DNA from: Saprospiraceae bacterium
GTDB lineage: Bacteria > Bacteroidota > Bacteroidia > Chitinophagales > Saprospiraceae
NCBI GenBank assembly: GCA_016722295.1
Contig: JADKGL010000013.1
Location: forward strand, 1-64,000
Direction of reading: 5' to 3'
Length of the DNA: 64,000 nt
Shown: one piece after another, positions 45,310 through 54,875 of the stretch
How positions within the stretch are numbered: the stretch's first letter is position 1
Layout of the letters: every line of letters begins with the position of its first letter
Notes under the pieces: generated by a model
Told to the model about the DNA's origin: nothing
The model's input: only the letters and a program-made list of their open reading frames with translations
Databases searched by the model: none
Program-made: the position numbers and the translations under genes

Positions 45310-45717
45310 CTACGACCAATGAAAGCGAAGTATTTCTTCGCAATCAGGATGTAAACTTTTACCTACAGGACAAGTTCTAGCTGTCTTTTCAAGAATAGTT
45401 TTTTGTTTGGTTGTATATTCTTTTTTTGGCATAAATAAGTCGATCTCGATACGAGCGATTCTTCTTGGATTGTCTGCCATTACTTTTAATACTTCAGCAT
45501 GAGTGCCCTCCATATCAATTTCGTGAGTATTCGCAGCAATGCCCATGACTGTAATCATACAAGAAGCTAATGCAGTTGAGGCTAGATCAGTTGGTGAGAA
45601 TGCTTCTCCTTTGCCATGATTATCCACTGGTGCGTCTGTAATAATTTTGTTGCCTGATCTCAAATGAGTTGCCTCGGTGCGAAGATTTCCTAGGTATTTT
45701 ATACTTGATGTTTTCAT
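45310..45717 (-). CDS. OsmC family protein
   Basis: A 135-residue protein of the OsmC/Ohr fold. The two redox cysteines typical of peroxide-reducing members are seen in LASCMITVMG and ARTCPVGKSLHPD. It is likely cytoplasmic and protective against organic or fatty acid hydroperoxides, but the family also has members of unknown role. It lies 7 bases upstream of queG and downstream of the YceI/DUF5777 genes. Confidence 0.85.
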   Translation of the reverse strand: MKTSSIKYLGNLRTEATHLRSGNKIITDAPVDNHGKGEAFSPTDLASTALASCMITVMGIAANTHEIDMEGTHAEVLKVMADNPRRIARIEIDLFMPKKEYTTKQKTILEKTARTCPVGKSLHPDCEEILRFHWS

Positions 45718-45743
45718 CTATTGATTTATTGGATAGGAGAGAA

Positions 45744-46646
45744 TTACAATTTTACTTTTGGTTGAACTAAGGTAAATACGCGACTCAAATTGAATCCAAA
45801 ATGAATGTCTCCTTTCGTCCAATCTCCTACAGTCTCGGCTATAAATCCTTTTTCAACCATTGATGTAGAATTTGTGAAATGTAGCTGAAAAACATGACCG
45901 CCAGTCTCTATATCAAAACCTACTGAAAAAGAATTTCGAGAACTGGCGGCCACTTGATTTGCATCAAGATTGTATATATATTCTGCATTCAATGCGATGC
46001 GTTTAGTCAGTTTCTGCCTTGCCCCAACAGCAATAGAATAGACATCATTTTTTTCTGATGAACTGGACACTAAATTGCGATGGAGTAAGGATGGCGTTAA
46101 TTGTACTGTTAATTGATTATTGAATTTTCTTGCAATTAAGAGTTGATGATGATAATATAATCGCGAAGTAAAATAATTTTTACGCGTTTGATCTGCAAAT
46201 TTTTCAGTTTTGACAGCTATTCCTGCAACATAACTAAGCGATATAGGCATATTTTTTTTACCTGATGATTGGTGAAGGAAACGATATTTGGCATAACCAT
46301 CATAGATTTTTTCAAAATTCGTTCGACCTACGCCAACTTGTAAATTTTTTGTGATTCCGTAATCAAAGATTAATTTCATAGAAGCTTGATCTAGACCAAA
46401 CATTTCATATAATCCACCATTTAGAAATCCAAATCGATGTGCGATCTTAAAATCCAACACTCCTGCTGCTGTATTTTCAATGCTATGCAGATTGATTATT
46501 CTATTGGTCTTAAAACTGGCAGACGCGTACTGTGTCTGTTCTTCTTCTTCACCAAGTATCGATAATAAATCTTCTTGTGCAAATGATGAAAATGTCCAAA
46601 CTAGTTGAATGGCTATAATCAATATAAGATTCAAGATTTTTTTCAT
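45744..46646 (-). CDS. DUF5777 family beta-barrel protein
   Basis: An exported protein of 300 residues with a signal peptide (MKKILNLILIIAIQLVWTFS). The body matches the DUF5777 family of Bacteroidota: FKTNRIINLHSIENTAAG, DFKIAHRFGFLNGG, GLDQASMKLIFDYG, and the C-terminal FHFGFNLSRVFTLV. It is probably an outer-membrane barrel. In this family's usual setting it is encoded with YceI and cytochrome c-type proteins, as here, which suggests a shared, unknown envelope redox process. Confidence 0.82.
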   Translation of the reverse strand: MKKILNLILIIAIQLVWTFSSFAQEDLLSILGEEEEQTQYASASFKTNRIINLHSIENTAAGVLDFKIAHRFGFLNGGLYEMFGLDQASMKLIFDYGITKNLQVGVGRTNFEKIYDGYAKYRFLHQSSGKKNMPISLSYVAGIAVKTEKFADQTRKNYFTSRLYYHHQLLIARKFNNQLTVQLTPSLLHRNLVSSSSEKNDVYSIAVGARQKLTKRIALNAEYIYNLDANQVAASSRNSFSVGFDIETGGHVFQLHFTNSTSMVEKGFIAETVGDWTKGDIHFGFNLSRVFTLVQPKVKL

Positions 46647-46688
46647 TGTTCGGAAACTTTCAACTAAAAATGTAAAACAAAAATAGTA

Positions 46689-47240
46689 TTATTTTGCTAA
46701 TTTTTGCAATTTCGCTGCAATATCTATTTTTACAGATTTAGCCACTTTATCTTTTACCAATGATGGGATATTGATGTTATAATCTGCGCAAAGAACCTCA
46801 AAGCTAGAAATAGCCATTGGAACACCTGATTTTATTGCAACATTAGCTTTGTTTGTAATGTCTTTAGTAACTCCATGTAAAGTAAGTTTTCCAACCACTT
46901 CCATTTCATAATTACCATCTTGTGCCCATTTTATTGTTCCAAAGTTTTTTATATTTCCTTTGAAAGTAGCTTTTGGGAATTTGGACATTTCCATGTAATT
47001 TTCTTGAAAATGTTCTTGCATTAGCGCTTTTTCAAACTGAAATCCAGCAATCAATACACTGAATTCCATAGCTCCTGTTGTGGCATCGATCACACAAACT
47101 CCTTTATTGTTTGTCGCTTCAATTTTTTCTAATTTTGTATCTGACAAGAAATAAACTTTTGCATCTTTTGCAAAATATTTTTCTTGAGCTTGTGCATTCA
47201 ACATAAATGCAAAAAGTAAAACGAGAAGTGAATATTTCAT
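46689..47240 (-). CDS. YceI family protein
   Basis: A periplasmic lipocalin-like protein, 183 residues, with signal peptide MKYSLLVLLFAFMLNAQAQ. The family fold binds long isoprenoid or fatty chains; motifs seen are TTGAMEFSVLIAGFQF, FPKATFKGNI, and VVGKLTLHGVTKDI. A quinone-like ligand would fit its cytochrome neighbours, but this is inference. Confidence 0.87.
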   Translation of the reverse strand: MKYSLLVLLFAFMLNAQAQEKYFAKDAKVYFLSDTKLEKIEATNNKGVCVIDATTGAMEFSVLIAGFQFEKALMQEHFQENYMEMSKFPKATFKGNIKNFGTIKWAQDGNYEMEVVGKLTLHGVTKDITNKANVAIKSGVPMAISSFEVLCADYNINIPSLVKDKVAKSVKIDIAAKLQKLAK

Positions 47241-47260
47241 TTTTTTATATTTTTAAAAAT

Positions 47261-47692
47261 TTATAATTTATTATCTACACTAAGTATTACACAATTATTG
47301 AGAATTACATCTGTCAAAAATCCTGTACAAATTCCTTTGATACGAATGTTGTCAAGTGGTGCTAATTTTGATATTTTTGGATTTTCACTAGAGCTTAATT
47401 CACAACTTATTACTCCCATTGGATCTCCAGAATCTATGGCTACCGTAGTTATACCATTTTCTGCTGTATTTGTGGCAACTATTTTTCCAACGACTTCTAT
47501 GGGTTTATTTAAATATTTTAAATTCGCTGCAGTTTCATTATCTTTAAATTCTGTATATAATTCGTTTGGTGTGAAAATGTTTATTGATTTTAATTGAGTT
47601 ACAGGTACTGCAGTTCGATTATATTCTTTATAAAAATAATAAGCACCGAATAAAGCTATAATCAATAAAAGTAAAAAAATTATTCTTTTCAT
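47261..47692 (-). CDS. OB-fold protein, membrane anchored
   Basis: A 143-residue protein: one N-terminal membrane segment (IIFLLLLIIALFGAYYFY), then an OB-fold of the tRNA_anti-like type (LNKPIEVVGKIVATNTA, GVISCELSSSENPKI, NIRIKGICTGFL). Proteins of this type commonly sit next to YceI genes in Bacteroidota. It lies 3 bases after the stop of the upstream cytochrome gene. The ligand is unknown. Confidence 0.72.
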   Translation of the reverse strand: MKRIIFLLLLIIALFGAYYFYKEYNRTAVPVTQLKSINIFTPNELYTEFKDNETAANLKYLNKPIEVVGKIVATNTAENGITTVAIDSGDPMGVISCELSSSENPKISKLAPLDNIRIKGICTGFLTDVILNNCVILSVDNKL

Positions 47693-47695
47693 ATT

Positions 47696-48076
47696 TTAGT
47701 TATTTTTTGCACCTTCAGCTATCCATGCTTCTACCATTGTTATTTGAGCAGTATTTAATTTTGCTGAACTCTGTGGCATTGCAATAAAGCCAGAATTATG
47801 TTTTATGCTTCCAATGAATTTACCGTTGTCAACAATTTTTTTCAAATCTAAATAAGTATCGGTGATGATATTGCCAAATTTAGCGGAGGTTGAATGACAA
47901 GAATTACAGCTAGACACAATGATGGGATTAACATTTGTAGCATAGGATACATTTACTGTTGGATAGTTGTTGGTAGGATATAATTCAGATTCGTTATCAT
48001 AATAACATGAACCCAATACACTAATCAGTGCAATTGCAATAAAGTAGCTATATTTTTTAGTTATTCTGTGCTCCAT
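47696..48076 (-). CDS. small c-type cytochrome-like lipoprotein
   Basis: A 126-residue protein with a lipoprotein signal (LISVLGSC) and a single heme-binding motif CNSCH in NPIIVSSCNSCHSTSAKFG. MPQSSAKLNTAQ supplies the distal methionine region of the planctomycete-type cytochrome domain. It overlaps the 3' end of the two-heme gene by 20 bases and is clearly its partner. Confidence 0.78.
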   Translation of the reverse strand: MEHRITKKYSYFIAIALISVLGSCYYDNESELYPTNNYPTVNVSYATNVNPIIVSSCNSCHSTSAKFGNIITDTYLDLKKIVDNGKFIGSIKHNSGFIAMPQSSAKLNTAQITMVEAWIAEGAKNN

Positions 48077-48776
48077 TTCTTATCCAGATTTTTATTTTTG
48101 AAATAAGGCAATCATTTAATTTGTTTCCCGCTGGAGGCATTGCTTTGAATCCTCTTTCGTGGTCTATAACGCCTATTAACTCTCCTCCTACGATTAAAGT
48201 ATTAATTTCAGCATAAGTCGTTAGTTTGATACCAGCTCCTGGAGAATATGTGGAGTGGCAACCTTTGCAATGGAGATCAATGATTGGTTGTACATCGTTT
48301 TTAAAACTTATCGTTTTGCTAGTATCGCAGCCATTACTATTGGGATTGCAATTTAGGTTTTTTGCACCTTGACTTATCCATTTTCTTAATAATTGAATTT
48401 GAGTAGCAGTTAAAGGGGCATCAGGTGCAGGTGGCATTCTGTCTTTTGCATTTGACTCTTCTATTACTTCAATGAAATCAGAATTTGAAGGATTGCCTGC
48501 TTTAATTTTACCCGTTCTAAGTATATTAGCGTAATCTGTAAGTATAATACCTTCTGCTTTACTGATAGCATCGTGACAACCACTTTTAGCACAACTGGAA
48601 ACAATTAATGGCAACACTTCATTTGAAAAATAAACCGTATCAGGATTGCATGGTACTGAACTGGACGTTGTATCGATAGGAGTGGGTACAACTGTATCTT
48701 CTGGATTATGTTTACACGATGAATTCCATAGAATACACACCACACAAGTGAAAATAGCCAAAAATAGTTTTTTCAT
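48057..48776 (-). CDS. two-heme c-type cytochrome-like lipoprotein
   Basis: Start at 48776 (MKKLFLAIFTCVVCILW), giving 239 residues; a longer frame upstream runs into the ABC-F gene and lacks a signal peptide there. The signal ends in LWNSSC, a lipobox. Two planctomycete-type cytochrome domains follow, with heme motifs CAKSGCH (four residues between the cysteines) and CKGCH, each with a later methionine in PPAPDAP/PPAGNKL contexts. It is the first gene of the cytochrome/YceI/DUF5777 set. Confidence 0.78.
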   Translation of the reverse strand: MKKLFLAIFTCVVCILWNSSCKHNPEDTVVPTPIDTTSSSVPCNPDTVYFSNEVLPLIVSSCAKSGCHDAISKAEGIILTDYANILRTGKIKAGNPSNSDFIEVIEESNAKDRMPPAPDAPLTATQIQLLRKWISQGAKNLNCNPNSNGCDTSKTISFKNDVQPIIDLHCKGCHSTYSPGAGIKLTTYAEINTLIVGGELIGVIDHERGFKAMPPAGNKLNDCLISKIKIWIRNGAQNN

Positions 48777-48844
48777 AAGTTTAAGTGAGTGATATAACAG
48801 AAAATTTTCTATTTTGATGATTAAGAAATAGTTAAAAATCGTAA

Positions 48845-50701
48845 TTATTGTTCTTTTTCTGCCAATTCCATCCATTTTAATTCACTTGAGTCTAAAATTT
48901 CTTGAATTTCGGCAAGTCTTTTGTTTTTTGCGGAAATCTGATCGTTGGTAAAGCTAGTTTTTGAAAATTCTTCGAGTATTACATCTCGTTCTTTACTCAT
49001 TTTTTCAATCATGGCTTCCAATTGGTCCATTTCACGTTTTTCTTTATAACTTAATTTTATTCCTTTTGGTTTTTCTTTCTGCGTTTCTTTGATTTCTTCT
49101 TTGACTTTTATAGCTGGATTAAGACGAATATATTCTCTATAATCTGAATAATTTCCTGGAAAATCTCTGACTTCTCCATTCCCTTCCAAAACGAAAACAT
49201 GATTTACCAGTTTGTCCATAAAATAACGGTCGTGAGATACGATGACGATGACACCGGGAAAACTGAGTAGAAATTCTTCAAGTACATTTAGAGTGATTAA
49301 ATCCAAATCATTCGTCGGTTCATCGAGTATTAAAAAATTGGGATTTTTAATTAGAATGGTTAATAAGAATAACCTCCTTTTTTCACCTCCACTCAATTGA
49401 GAAACATAGACTTGTTGCTGTGGACGAGGGAAGAGAAAACGCTCCAATAAAGATTCTGCCGATAGTTTATGTCCTTTTTTTAGTGGAATGTAATCAGCAA
49501 TATCTCTAATGACATCAATCACTCGTTTGTCTTCGGTCAGCTGTAACCCATCTTGTTCGTAATGGCCAAAAAGGACCGTTTCACCTATGATGATTTTTCC
49601 TTGGTCAGTTTTTAATTGGCCAGTAAAAAGTTTTATTAAACTTGTTTTTCCAGCGCCATTTTTGCCAATGATTCCGATGCGATCACCGGCTTTAAATTTA
49701 TAGGAGAGTCCATTTATGATTTTCTTTTCGCCAAATGATTTACAAACATGATGCAGTTCAAGAACTTTCGTCCCAAGTCTCGTATGTTCGATTTCGAATT
49801 CCATTTCGCCTAGATCTTTTGGACCTTGTAGACTTTCTTTAAGATTATGGTAATTGTCAACTCGAGATTTAGATTTCGTCGTTCTGGCTTTGGGCATTCT
49901 TCTTACCCATTCAAGTTCTTTGCGAATTAATTTTTCAGTCTTATCTCTTGATATTTCTTCATTCTGCATTCGCATAGCTTTCTTTTCGAGAAAGTCTTCA
50001 TAGTCGCCTAGATATTTATATAAATTTCCTTTGTCTAATTCCAATATTTGATTGCAAACTCTATTTAAAAAATAGCGATCATGCGTCACCATTAAAATTG
50101 AAATTTGTGGTGATTCTAAATATTTTTCCAACCATTCGATCATGTCTAAATCTAAATGGTTCGTTGGCTCGTCTAAGATTAAGAAATCAGGTTTGCCACA
50201 AAGTACTTTAGCAATCGATAGTCTTTTCTTTTGACCTCCACTTAAATTTGAGACATTAAAATCATAATCTGGCAGACCAAATTTTCCAAGCAATTCTTTT
50301 ACAAAAGCTTCCAATTCCCAGGCTTTGGATTCTTCCATTTCTGCTAGTGCTTTTTCTATTTTTACCGGATCATTCAGACGCTGCGCTTCATGTAATGAAC
50401 GCAAAGGCGCGATGTGATTTTTATCTCCTTCTAGGATGGCTTCAAGAATGGTTTGGTTTTCTGAGAAATCGGGATCTTGAGCTAGATAACTTGATTTAAT
50501 ATCTTTGTTGATCCAGAATTTTGATGTTTCACCTTCGATGGAATCGATTCCTGCTATGACGCGGAGTAAGGAAGATTTGCCAGAACCATTCCTTGCGACA
50601 ATTGCAATTTTGTCACCTTGATTGACGGTCATTTGGATGTTGTCAAACAGAATTTTTTCTCCGTAGGAACGTGATACATTTTCTAAGGACAATAAATTCA
50701 T
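48845..50701 (-). CDS. ABC-F family ATPase, Uup-like
   Basis: A 618-residue soluble tandem ABC ATPase. Walker A motifs ARNGSGKSS and GKNGAGKTS, signatures LSGGQKKRLSIAK and LSGGEKRRLFLLT, and ATP sites LDEPTNHLDL and LDEPTNDLDL are intact. The C-terminal 80 residues are a charged coiled coil (KEKREMDQLEAMIEKMSKER), the Uup arrangement. It would act on the ribosome or on DNA structures. The first ABC-F gene at 17.5-19.2 kb lacks this C-terminal tail. Confidence 0.9.
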   Translation of the reverse strand: MNLLSLENVSRSYGEKILFDNIQMTVNQGDKIAIVARNGSGKSSLLRVIAGIDSIEGETSKFWINKDIKSSYLAQDPDFSENQTILEAILEGDKNHIAPLRSLHEAQRLNDPVKIEKALAEMEESKAWELEAFVKELLGKFGLPDYDFNVSNLSGGQKKRLSIAKVLCGKPDFLILDEPTNHLDLDMIEWLEKYLESPQISILMVTHDRYFLNRVCNQILELDKGNLYKYLGDYEDFLEKKAMRMQNEEISRDKTEKLIRKELEWVRRMPKARTTKSKSRVDNYHNLKESLQGPKDLGEMEFEIEHTRLGTKVLELHHVCKSFGEKKIINGLSYKFKAGDRIGIIGKNGAGKTSLIKLFTGQLKTDQGKIIIGETVLFGHYEQDGLQLTEDKRVIDVIRDIADYIPLKKGHKLSAESLLERFLFPRPQQQVYVSQLSGGEKRRLFLLTILIKNPNFLILDEPTNDLDLITLNVLEEFLLSFPGVIVIVSHDRYFMDKLVNHVFVLEGNGEVRDFPGNYSDYREYIRLNPAIKVKEEIKETQKEKPKGIKLSYKEKREMDQLEAMIEKMSKERDVILEEFSKTSFTNDQISAKNKRLAEIQEILDSSELKWMELAEKEQ

Positions 50702-50748
50702 AAGTATAATTTTGATATAAAAATTTGAAGAACAAGTTTAGTTTTTAT

Positions 50749-51309
50749 TTAATTTTCCTTTTTGCAAACAAATAGAAAAACTGGAGGTACATGCAGAGGA
50801 ATAAAATCTGTTTTGTTGTTTTGAAAAATAGATTTATATAATTTTTTTAAAATCATTGAGTAATGAATTTGAACAAATACGCCATTGTTTTTTAGACAAT
50901 TTTGACAAACGCTTACGATATTATGAGCAAGTTCATAAGGCAGATTTACGAACGGGATTGCTGAGATAATACAATCTACTTCTTTGATTTGAAACTTCGC
51001 CAATTCTATAGGTAAATCTTCTGCAGAAGCTTGAATAATTCGAATTCTTTCGTCGTTTATCTGTTCAAGTTTTTTGCAAAACAAAGGGTTGACTTCAAAT
51101 ACAAAAAGGGTGGCATCCGCTTTCATTTTCTCAAGGATATATTTCGTAATGGCTCCGTCACCTGCACCTAATTCTACGATGTAATTTGCTGAACTCACAT
51201 TCGCATGAGCAACCATTTTTTGACTCACATTTTTTGCAGTACGCACCAATGTACCTACTGTTTTTAAATCCCGGATTCCTTGTTGGAAAAATTGAAAGTT
51301 ATTAATCAT
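50749..51309 (-). CDS. class I SAM-dependent methyltransferase
   Basis: A 186-residue methyltransferase: motif I VELGAGDGAITKYIL, acidic motif FVFEVNPLFCKKL, then RIIQASAEDLP and CIISAIPFVNLP. The layout resembles phospholipid N-methyltransferases and rRNA dimethyltransferases, and no choice between them is possible. The ATG overlaps the stop of the upstream OmpA-type gene (ATGA), so the two are coupled. Confidence 0.8.
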   Translation of the reverse strand: MINNFQFFQQGIRDLKTVGTLVRTAKNVSQKMVAHANVSSANYIVELGAGDGAITKYILEKMKADATLFVFEVNPLFCKKLEQINDERIRIIQASAEDLPIELAKFQIKEVDCIISAIPFVNLPYELAHNIVSVCQNCLKNNGVFVQIHYSMILKKLYKSIFQNNKTDFIPLHVPPVFLFVCKKEN

Positions 51310-53507
51310 TTTTGGTTGTTCATGAAGTTAATGTATAATATTAAATCTGGGTATTTTTCCACAAAATTAATGACCTCTTTACGCTCAATGATAGAACCTT
51401 GAAGCAAAGGAACTATTTTTAGTTTAGAATTTTCTTTGATCTTTGTAAATATACTTTCAGCATCTCTGAATTTAGTTTCAATGCCATAATAATATTGGTA
51501 TTTTTTTGATTTTGGATCAAAATAAACAAAGGTAGGATGATCTTTTTTCTTTAAGATGTCACTGTTGAGTACTTGCTCGGATTCTCCAATTAGTATAGTA
51601 TAAAACAATGTAGAAAATATATTTTTTAAATTCTTGCTTGGAGGCATTTTCAAGTATTCAGGAATAGCTGGAGAGGAATAGCTGATCCTTGCTAATGAGG
51701 TATCGGCACTTATGATATTTAACTCAATTCTTTTATTCCATTTTTCTGAAATTTCATATTTTGTATTATTAATTTCTGGCTTTGCATTTGGGAAATAATT
51801 TCCAAATCCGTAGACTTGTATTTTCTCTTTTGGTATGCCTTGTTCTTCAATTAGGGCACTGATTTGTTCAGCTTTTTTTATCGAATAATATAAGTTTAAT
51901 GGAGCTGAATTTTCTTCATAAGCATGAGCCATTAATTGAATTTTCAATTCTGGATTTACCTTCATCATGCTTTGTAATTGGTCTACTTGTTTAATAGTTT
52001 TTGCTTCTTTAATAAATTTGTCATCCACATAAAAGACAGGTTCAACTATATAATCTTTATATACTTTATTCAATGCTTCGTTTGGCTGCTTTGCAGTATT
52101 ACTTATGTTAGATTTTGGTGCTGTTTCATTTTCATTTTTTGGTTCAAAAAGCAGACTTAGCATAGTACCATTGGAAGGGTAGTATTGCTCTTCCAATTCT
52201 TGTTTAAAATAGGCAATAAAAATGTCTTGTTTTCCTTTAGAATTCTTCTTTCTGTCAGAAGTAAATACACCACTCAATCCATCAGGAGTAAGTCTGAAAG
52301 AGTAATCATTGGCTCCAGAATTGACAGGTAAGCCTATGTTTTCCGCTTGATCCCAAATGCCAGATTCAGCTTTAAAAATCGTTCTAAATATATCGTAGCC
52401 TCCGATCGATTGTAGATTGTCTGAAGAATAATATAAAGTCAATCCATCTTTTGCGATAAAAGGACTTATTTCATTATATGGTGTATTGATTTTATTGCCC
52501 AAGTTTTTTGGAGTGCTCCATTTTCCATTTCTAAGTATTGAAATATACAAATCAAAACCGCCATAGCCGCCCAATCTTTTACTACTAAAGATCACTACAC
52601 TATCTTGAAATACACTCATGTATTTATCTCCTATTTCACCATAAATCAAACCCTTGAAAAGATTTTCATCTACTTTTTTATTTGATTCGGAGGATAGGTT
52701 GTGAATTTTTATATCACCTTCATTTTGGTTCCAAGATTGAAAATAAACCATAGATTCTCCATCGTTGATAAAATCTAAGATTGCATCATGTTTGGTACCA
52801 TTGATCAAGGTGTTCATTTTTTTAATAGGCTTCCATGACCCTGATTCTTTTTCGGCAATAAATAAATCTGATCTTAGGATTCCTGATTTTTCATCTGCTT
52901 TTCCTTCATTGTTTCGTTTTCCTCCTTCATTCTCCGCACGAATCGCACTAAAATAAAATCGATCTGTAAAGTTTACACTTGGAATGATATTGTATTCTTC
53001 ATTGTTTGAGTTGATATTAGCTCCTATTGATTCAACAATGGCAACAGGTTGAAGTTTAGCTAGTTTTACACCTTCTAGACATCTTGAAATTTCATTTCGT
53101 ATGAGTATTCTTTCTTTGTCTTTTGAAGATAATTTTTTGTAATATGCTTTATAATAATCAGTAGCATCTCGATAATTGCCAATTTCTTTTGAAGCTAGTG
53201 CGAGATAATAAAAACTTTTCGCTTCATGTTTACTCGATTCAGCTGCGAGTATCTCATATGCTTGGATAGCATCTTCCATTTGTCCTCCTTGATAAAATGA
53301 AAATGCTGCATGCTGAAGTAAATCAGTTTTTGTAACTACTTTTTCCCATGCTTTTTTATAAAATTGTGCAGCTAGAGTAAATTCTTCATTTTTATAATTG
53401 AATTCTGCTTGATCAATATTATTTGATAATGATTGTGCTTTCAATAGAGGAAAGCTAAAAATAATAAGGATCAGATTTAGTAATACAATGATTTTTTGAG
53501 AATTCAA
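51306..53507 (-). CDS. large OmpA family protein with TPR and PD40-like repeats
   Basis: A 733-residue exported protein with signal peptide MNSQKIIVLLNLILIIFSFPLL. Residues 30-140 form TPR-like helices. A PD40/WD40-like beta-propeller follows (YFQSWNQNEGDI, LTLYYSSDNLQSIGGYDIF, GVFTSDRKKNSKGKQDI). An OmpA domain lies at about 505-605 (IQLMAHAYEENSAPLNLYYS). The last 110 residues are an extra region of unknown type. This TPR-PD40-OmpA order is common in Bacteroidota, in some cases in proteins tied to T9SS and gliding. The E2 gene ends two bases upstream of its start. Confidence 0.85.
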   Translation of the reverse strand: MNSQKIIVLLNLILIIFSFPLLKAQSLSNNIDQAEFNYKNEEFTLAAQFYKKAWEKVVTKTDLLQHAAFSFYQGGQMEDAIQAYEILAAESSKHEAKSFYYLALASKEIGNYRDATDYYKAYYKKLSSKDKERILIRNEISRCLEGVKLAKLQPVAIVESIGANINSNNEEYNIIPSVNFTDRFYFSAIRAENEGGKRNNEGKADEKSGILRSDLFIAEKESGSWKPIKKMNTLINGTKHDAILDFINDGESMVYFQSWNQNEGDIKIHNLSSESNKKVDENLFKGLIYGEIGDKYMSVFQDSVVIFSSKRLGGYGGFDLYISILRNGKWSTPKNLGNKINTPYNEISPFIAKDGLTLYYSSDNLQSIGGYDIFRTIFKAESGIWDQAENIGLPVNSGANDYSFRLTPDGLSGVFTSDRKKNSKGKQDIFIAYFKQELEEQYYPSNGTMLSLLFEPKNENETAPKSNISNTAKQPNEALNKVYKDYIVEPVFYVDDKFIKEAKTIKQVDQLQSMMKVNPELKIQLMAHAYEENSAPLNLYYSIKKAEQISALIEEQGIPKEKIQVYGFGNYFPNAKPEINNTKYEISEKWNKRIELNIISADTSLARISYSSPAIPEYLKMPPSKNLKNIFSTLFYTILIGESEQVLNSDILKKKDHPTFVYFDPKSKKYQYYYGIETKFRDAESIFTKIKENSKLKIVPLLQGSIIERKEVINFVEKYPDLILYINFMNNQK

Positions 53508-53509
53508 TC

Positions 53510-54823
53510 TTATATGTTTTGGTTAACGTCAAATTGTTCTAAATAATCACCAACACGTCGTAAAAAAGAACCGCCTAAAGAACCATCAACTACGCGATGG
53601 TCATAAGACAATGAAAGGAACATCATTCGACCTATACCTATACTATCGCCATGAGGTCCTTCTATTACGATTGGTTTTTTCTGGATTACACCTGTCGCTA
53701 AAATAGCCACTTGTGGTTGATTTATTATCGGAGTACCCATAATATTGCCAAATGTGCCTACATTGGTTAAGGTAAAAGTACCATCTTGAATTTCTTCTGG
53801 CTTAAGTTTATTCAATCTCGCTCGATCTGCTAGTTCATTGACTTGATAAGTGATGCCAACTAGATTTAATCTATCTGCATTTTTAATCACTGGCACGATT
53901 AAATTTCCTGAAGGAAGCGCAGCAGCCATTCCAACATTTATATCTTTTTTTACAATAATTTTTGATCCATCAACTGAAACATTGATCATTGGAAAGTCTT
54001 TGATCGCCTTTGCAACAGCTTCAACAAATATCGGAGTGAATGTTAGTTTTTGTTTGTATTTCTGTTCAAAAATTCCTTTTGCTTTGTCTCTCCATTTTAC
54101 TAATTTTGTGACATCAATTTCAATAAATGAGGTGACATGTGGGGATACTTTCTTGCTCATTACCATATGATCAGAAATGAGTTTTCTCATTCGATCCATT
54201 TCAATGATATCTGAGCCACCTGAGATTGATACGGCTGTATTAGGTGCTTTTTCTGAAATGACAGAAGGAGATATTTTTTCTGGGACAATGGTTTCAATAT
54301 TAGTTGAAACTGACCCCGATTCTTCAATATAGGCTATAACATCTCTTTTAGTCAATCGCCCTTGGGCTCCAGTTCCTTGTATTTTTTCCAGATCTGATGT
54401 TGAAATGTTTTCTTGTTTAGCGATATTTCTAACCAATGGAGAATAAAATCGATCAGATGGTATTTTTTGAACATTGGAAAGAGTTTCTTTATTAGTTTCG
54501 ATTTTGGCAACTATTGGCGTATGGCTTTCTGTTGTTGAAGGCGCTGAAATAGATGCAGTAGGAGCGGTATTGCTAACATTTGCTTCTGTTTCGATTATCG
54601 CAATTGTTTTGCCTATAGCAACCACATCATTGACTTGACCTATGATTTTAACCAAAATCCCTTGTGCTGGAGACGGAACCTCACTATCTACCTTGTCGGT
54701 AGCTACTTCAAGTAACGTTTCATCCAATTCTATACGATCTCCTTCTTTTTTGAGCCATTTCAAAATGGTAGCTTCTACGATGCTTTCCCCCATTTTTGGC
54801 ACTGCTACTTCAATTTGAGCCAT
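53510..54823 (-). CDS. 2-oxoacid dehydrogenase E2, branched-chain or oxoglutarate type
   Basis: A 437-residue dihydrolipoamide acyltransferase. The lipoyl domain carries VATDKVDSEVPSP (Lys43), a peripheral-subunit-binding domain FYSPLVRNIAKQENIS lies near 131, and the catalytic domain ends SYDHRVVDGSLGG. The motif and the longer linkers point to branched-chain 2-oxoacid dehydrogenase or 2-oxoglutarate dehydrogenase E2; the choice is open. It differs from the pyruvate-type E2 at 5.2 kb. E1 and E3 genes are absent nearby. Confidence 0.85.
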   Translation of the reverse strand: MAQIEVAVPKMGESIVEATILKWLKKEGDRIELDETLLEVATDKVDSEVPSPAQGILVKIIGQVNDVVAIGKTIAIIETEANVSNTAPTASISAPSTTESHTPIVAKIETNKETLSNVQKIPSDRFYSPLVRNIAKQENISTSDLEKIQGTGAQGRLTKRDVIAYIEESGSVSTNIETIVPEKISPSVISEKAPNTAVSISGGSDIIEMDRMRKLISDHMVMSKKVSPHVTSFIEIDVTKLVKWRDKAKGIFEQKYKQKLTFTPIFVEAVAKAIKDFPMINVSVDGSKIIVKKDINVGMAAALPSGNLIVPVIKNADRLNLVGITYQVNELADRARLNKLKPEEIQDGTFTLTNVGTFGNIMGTPIINQPQVAILATGVIQKKPIVIEGPHGDSIGIGRMMFLSLSYDHRVVDGSLGGSFLRRVGDYLEQFDVNQNI

Positions 54824-54875
54824 TTTCCTAATTTTTTACAAAGGTAATGAAAACGCTGGATCAGTATTTATATTA

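Noticed and set aside
48777..48875. N-terminal extension of the two-heme cytochrome gene
   Set aside because: It would overlap the end of the ABC-F gene and hide the lipoprotein signal; the ATG at 48776 gives a proper signal peptide.
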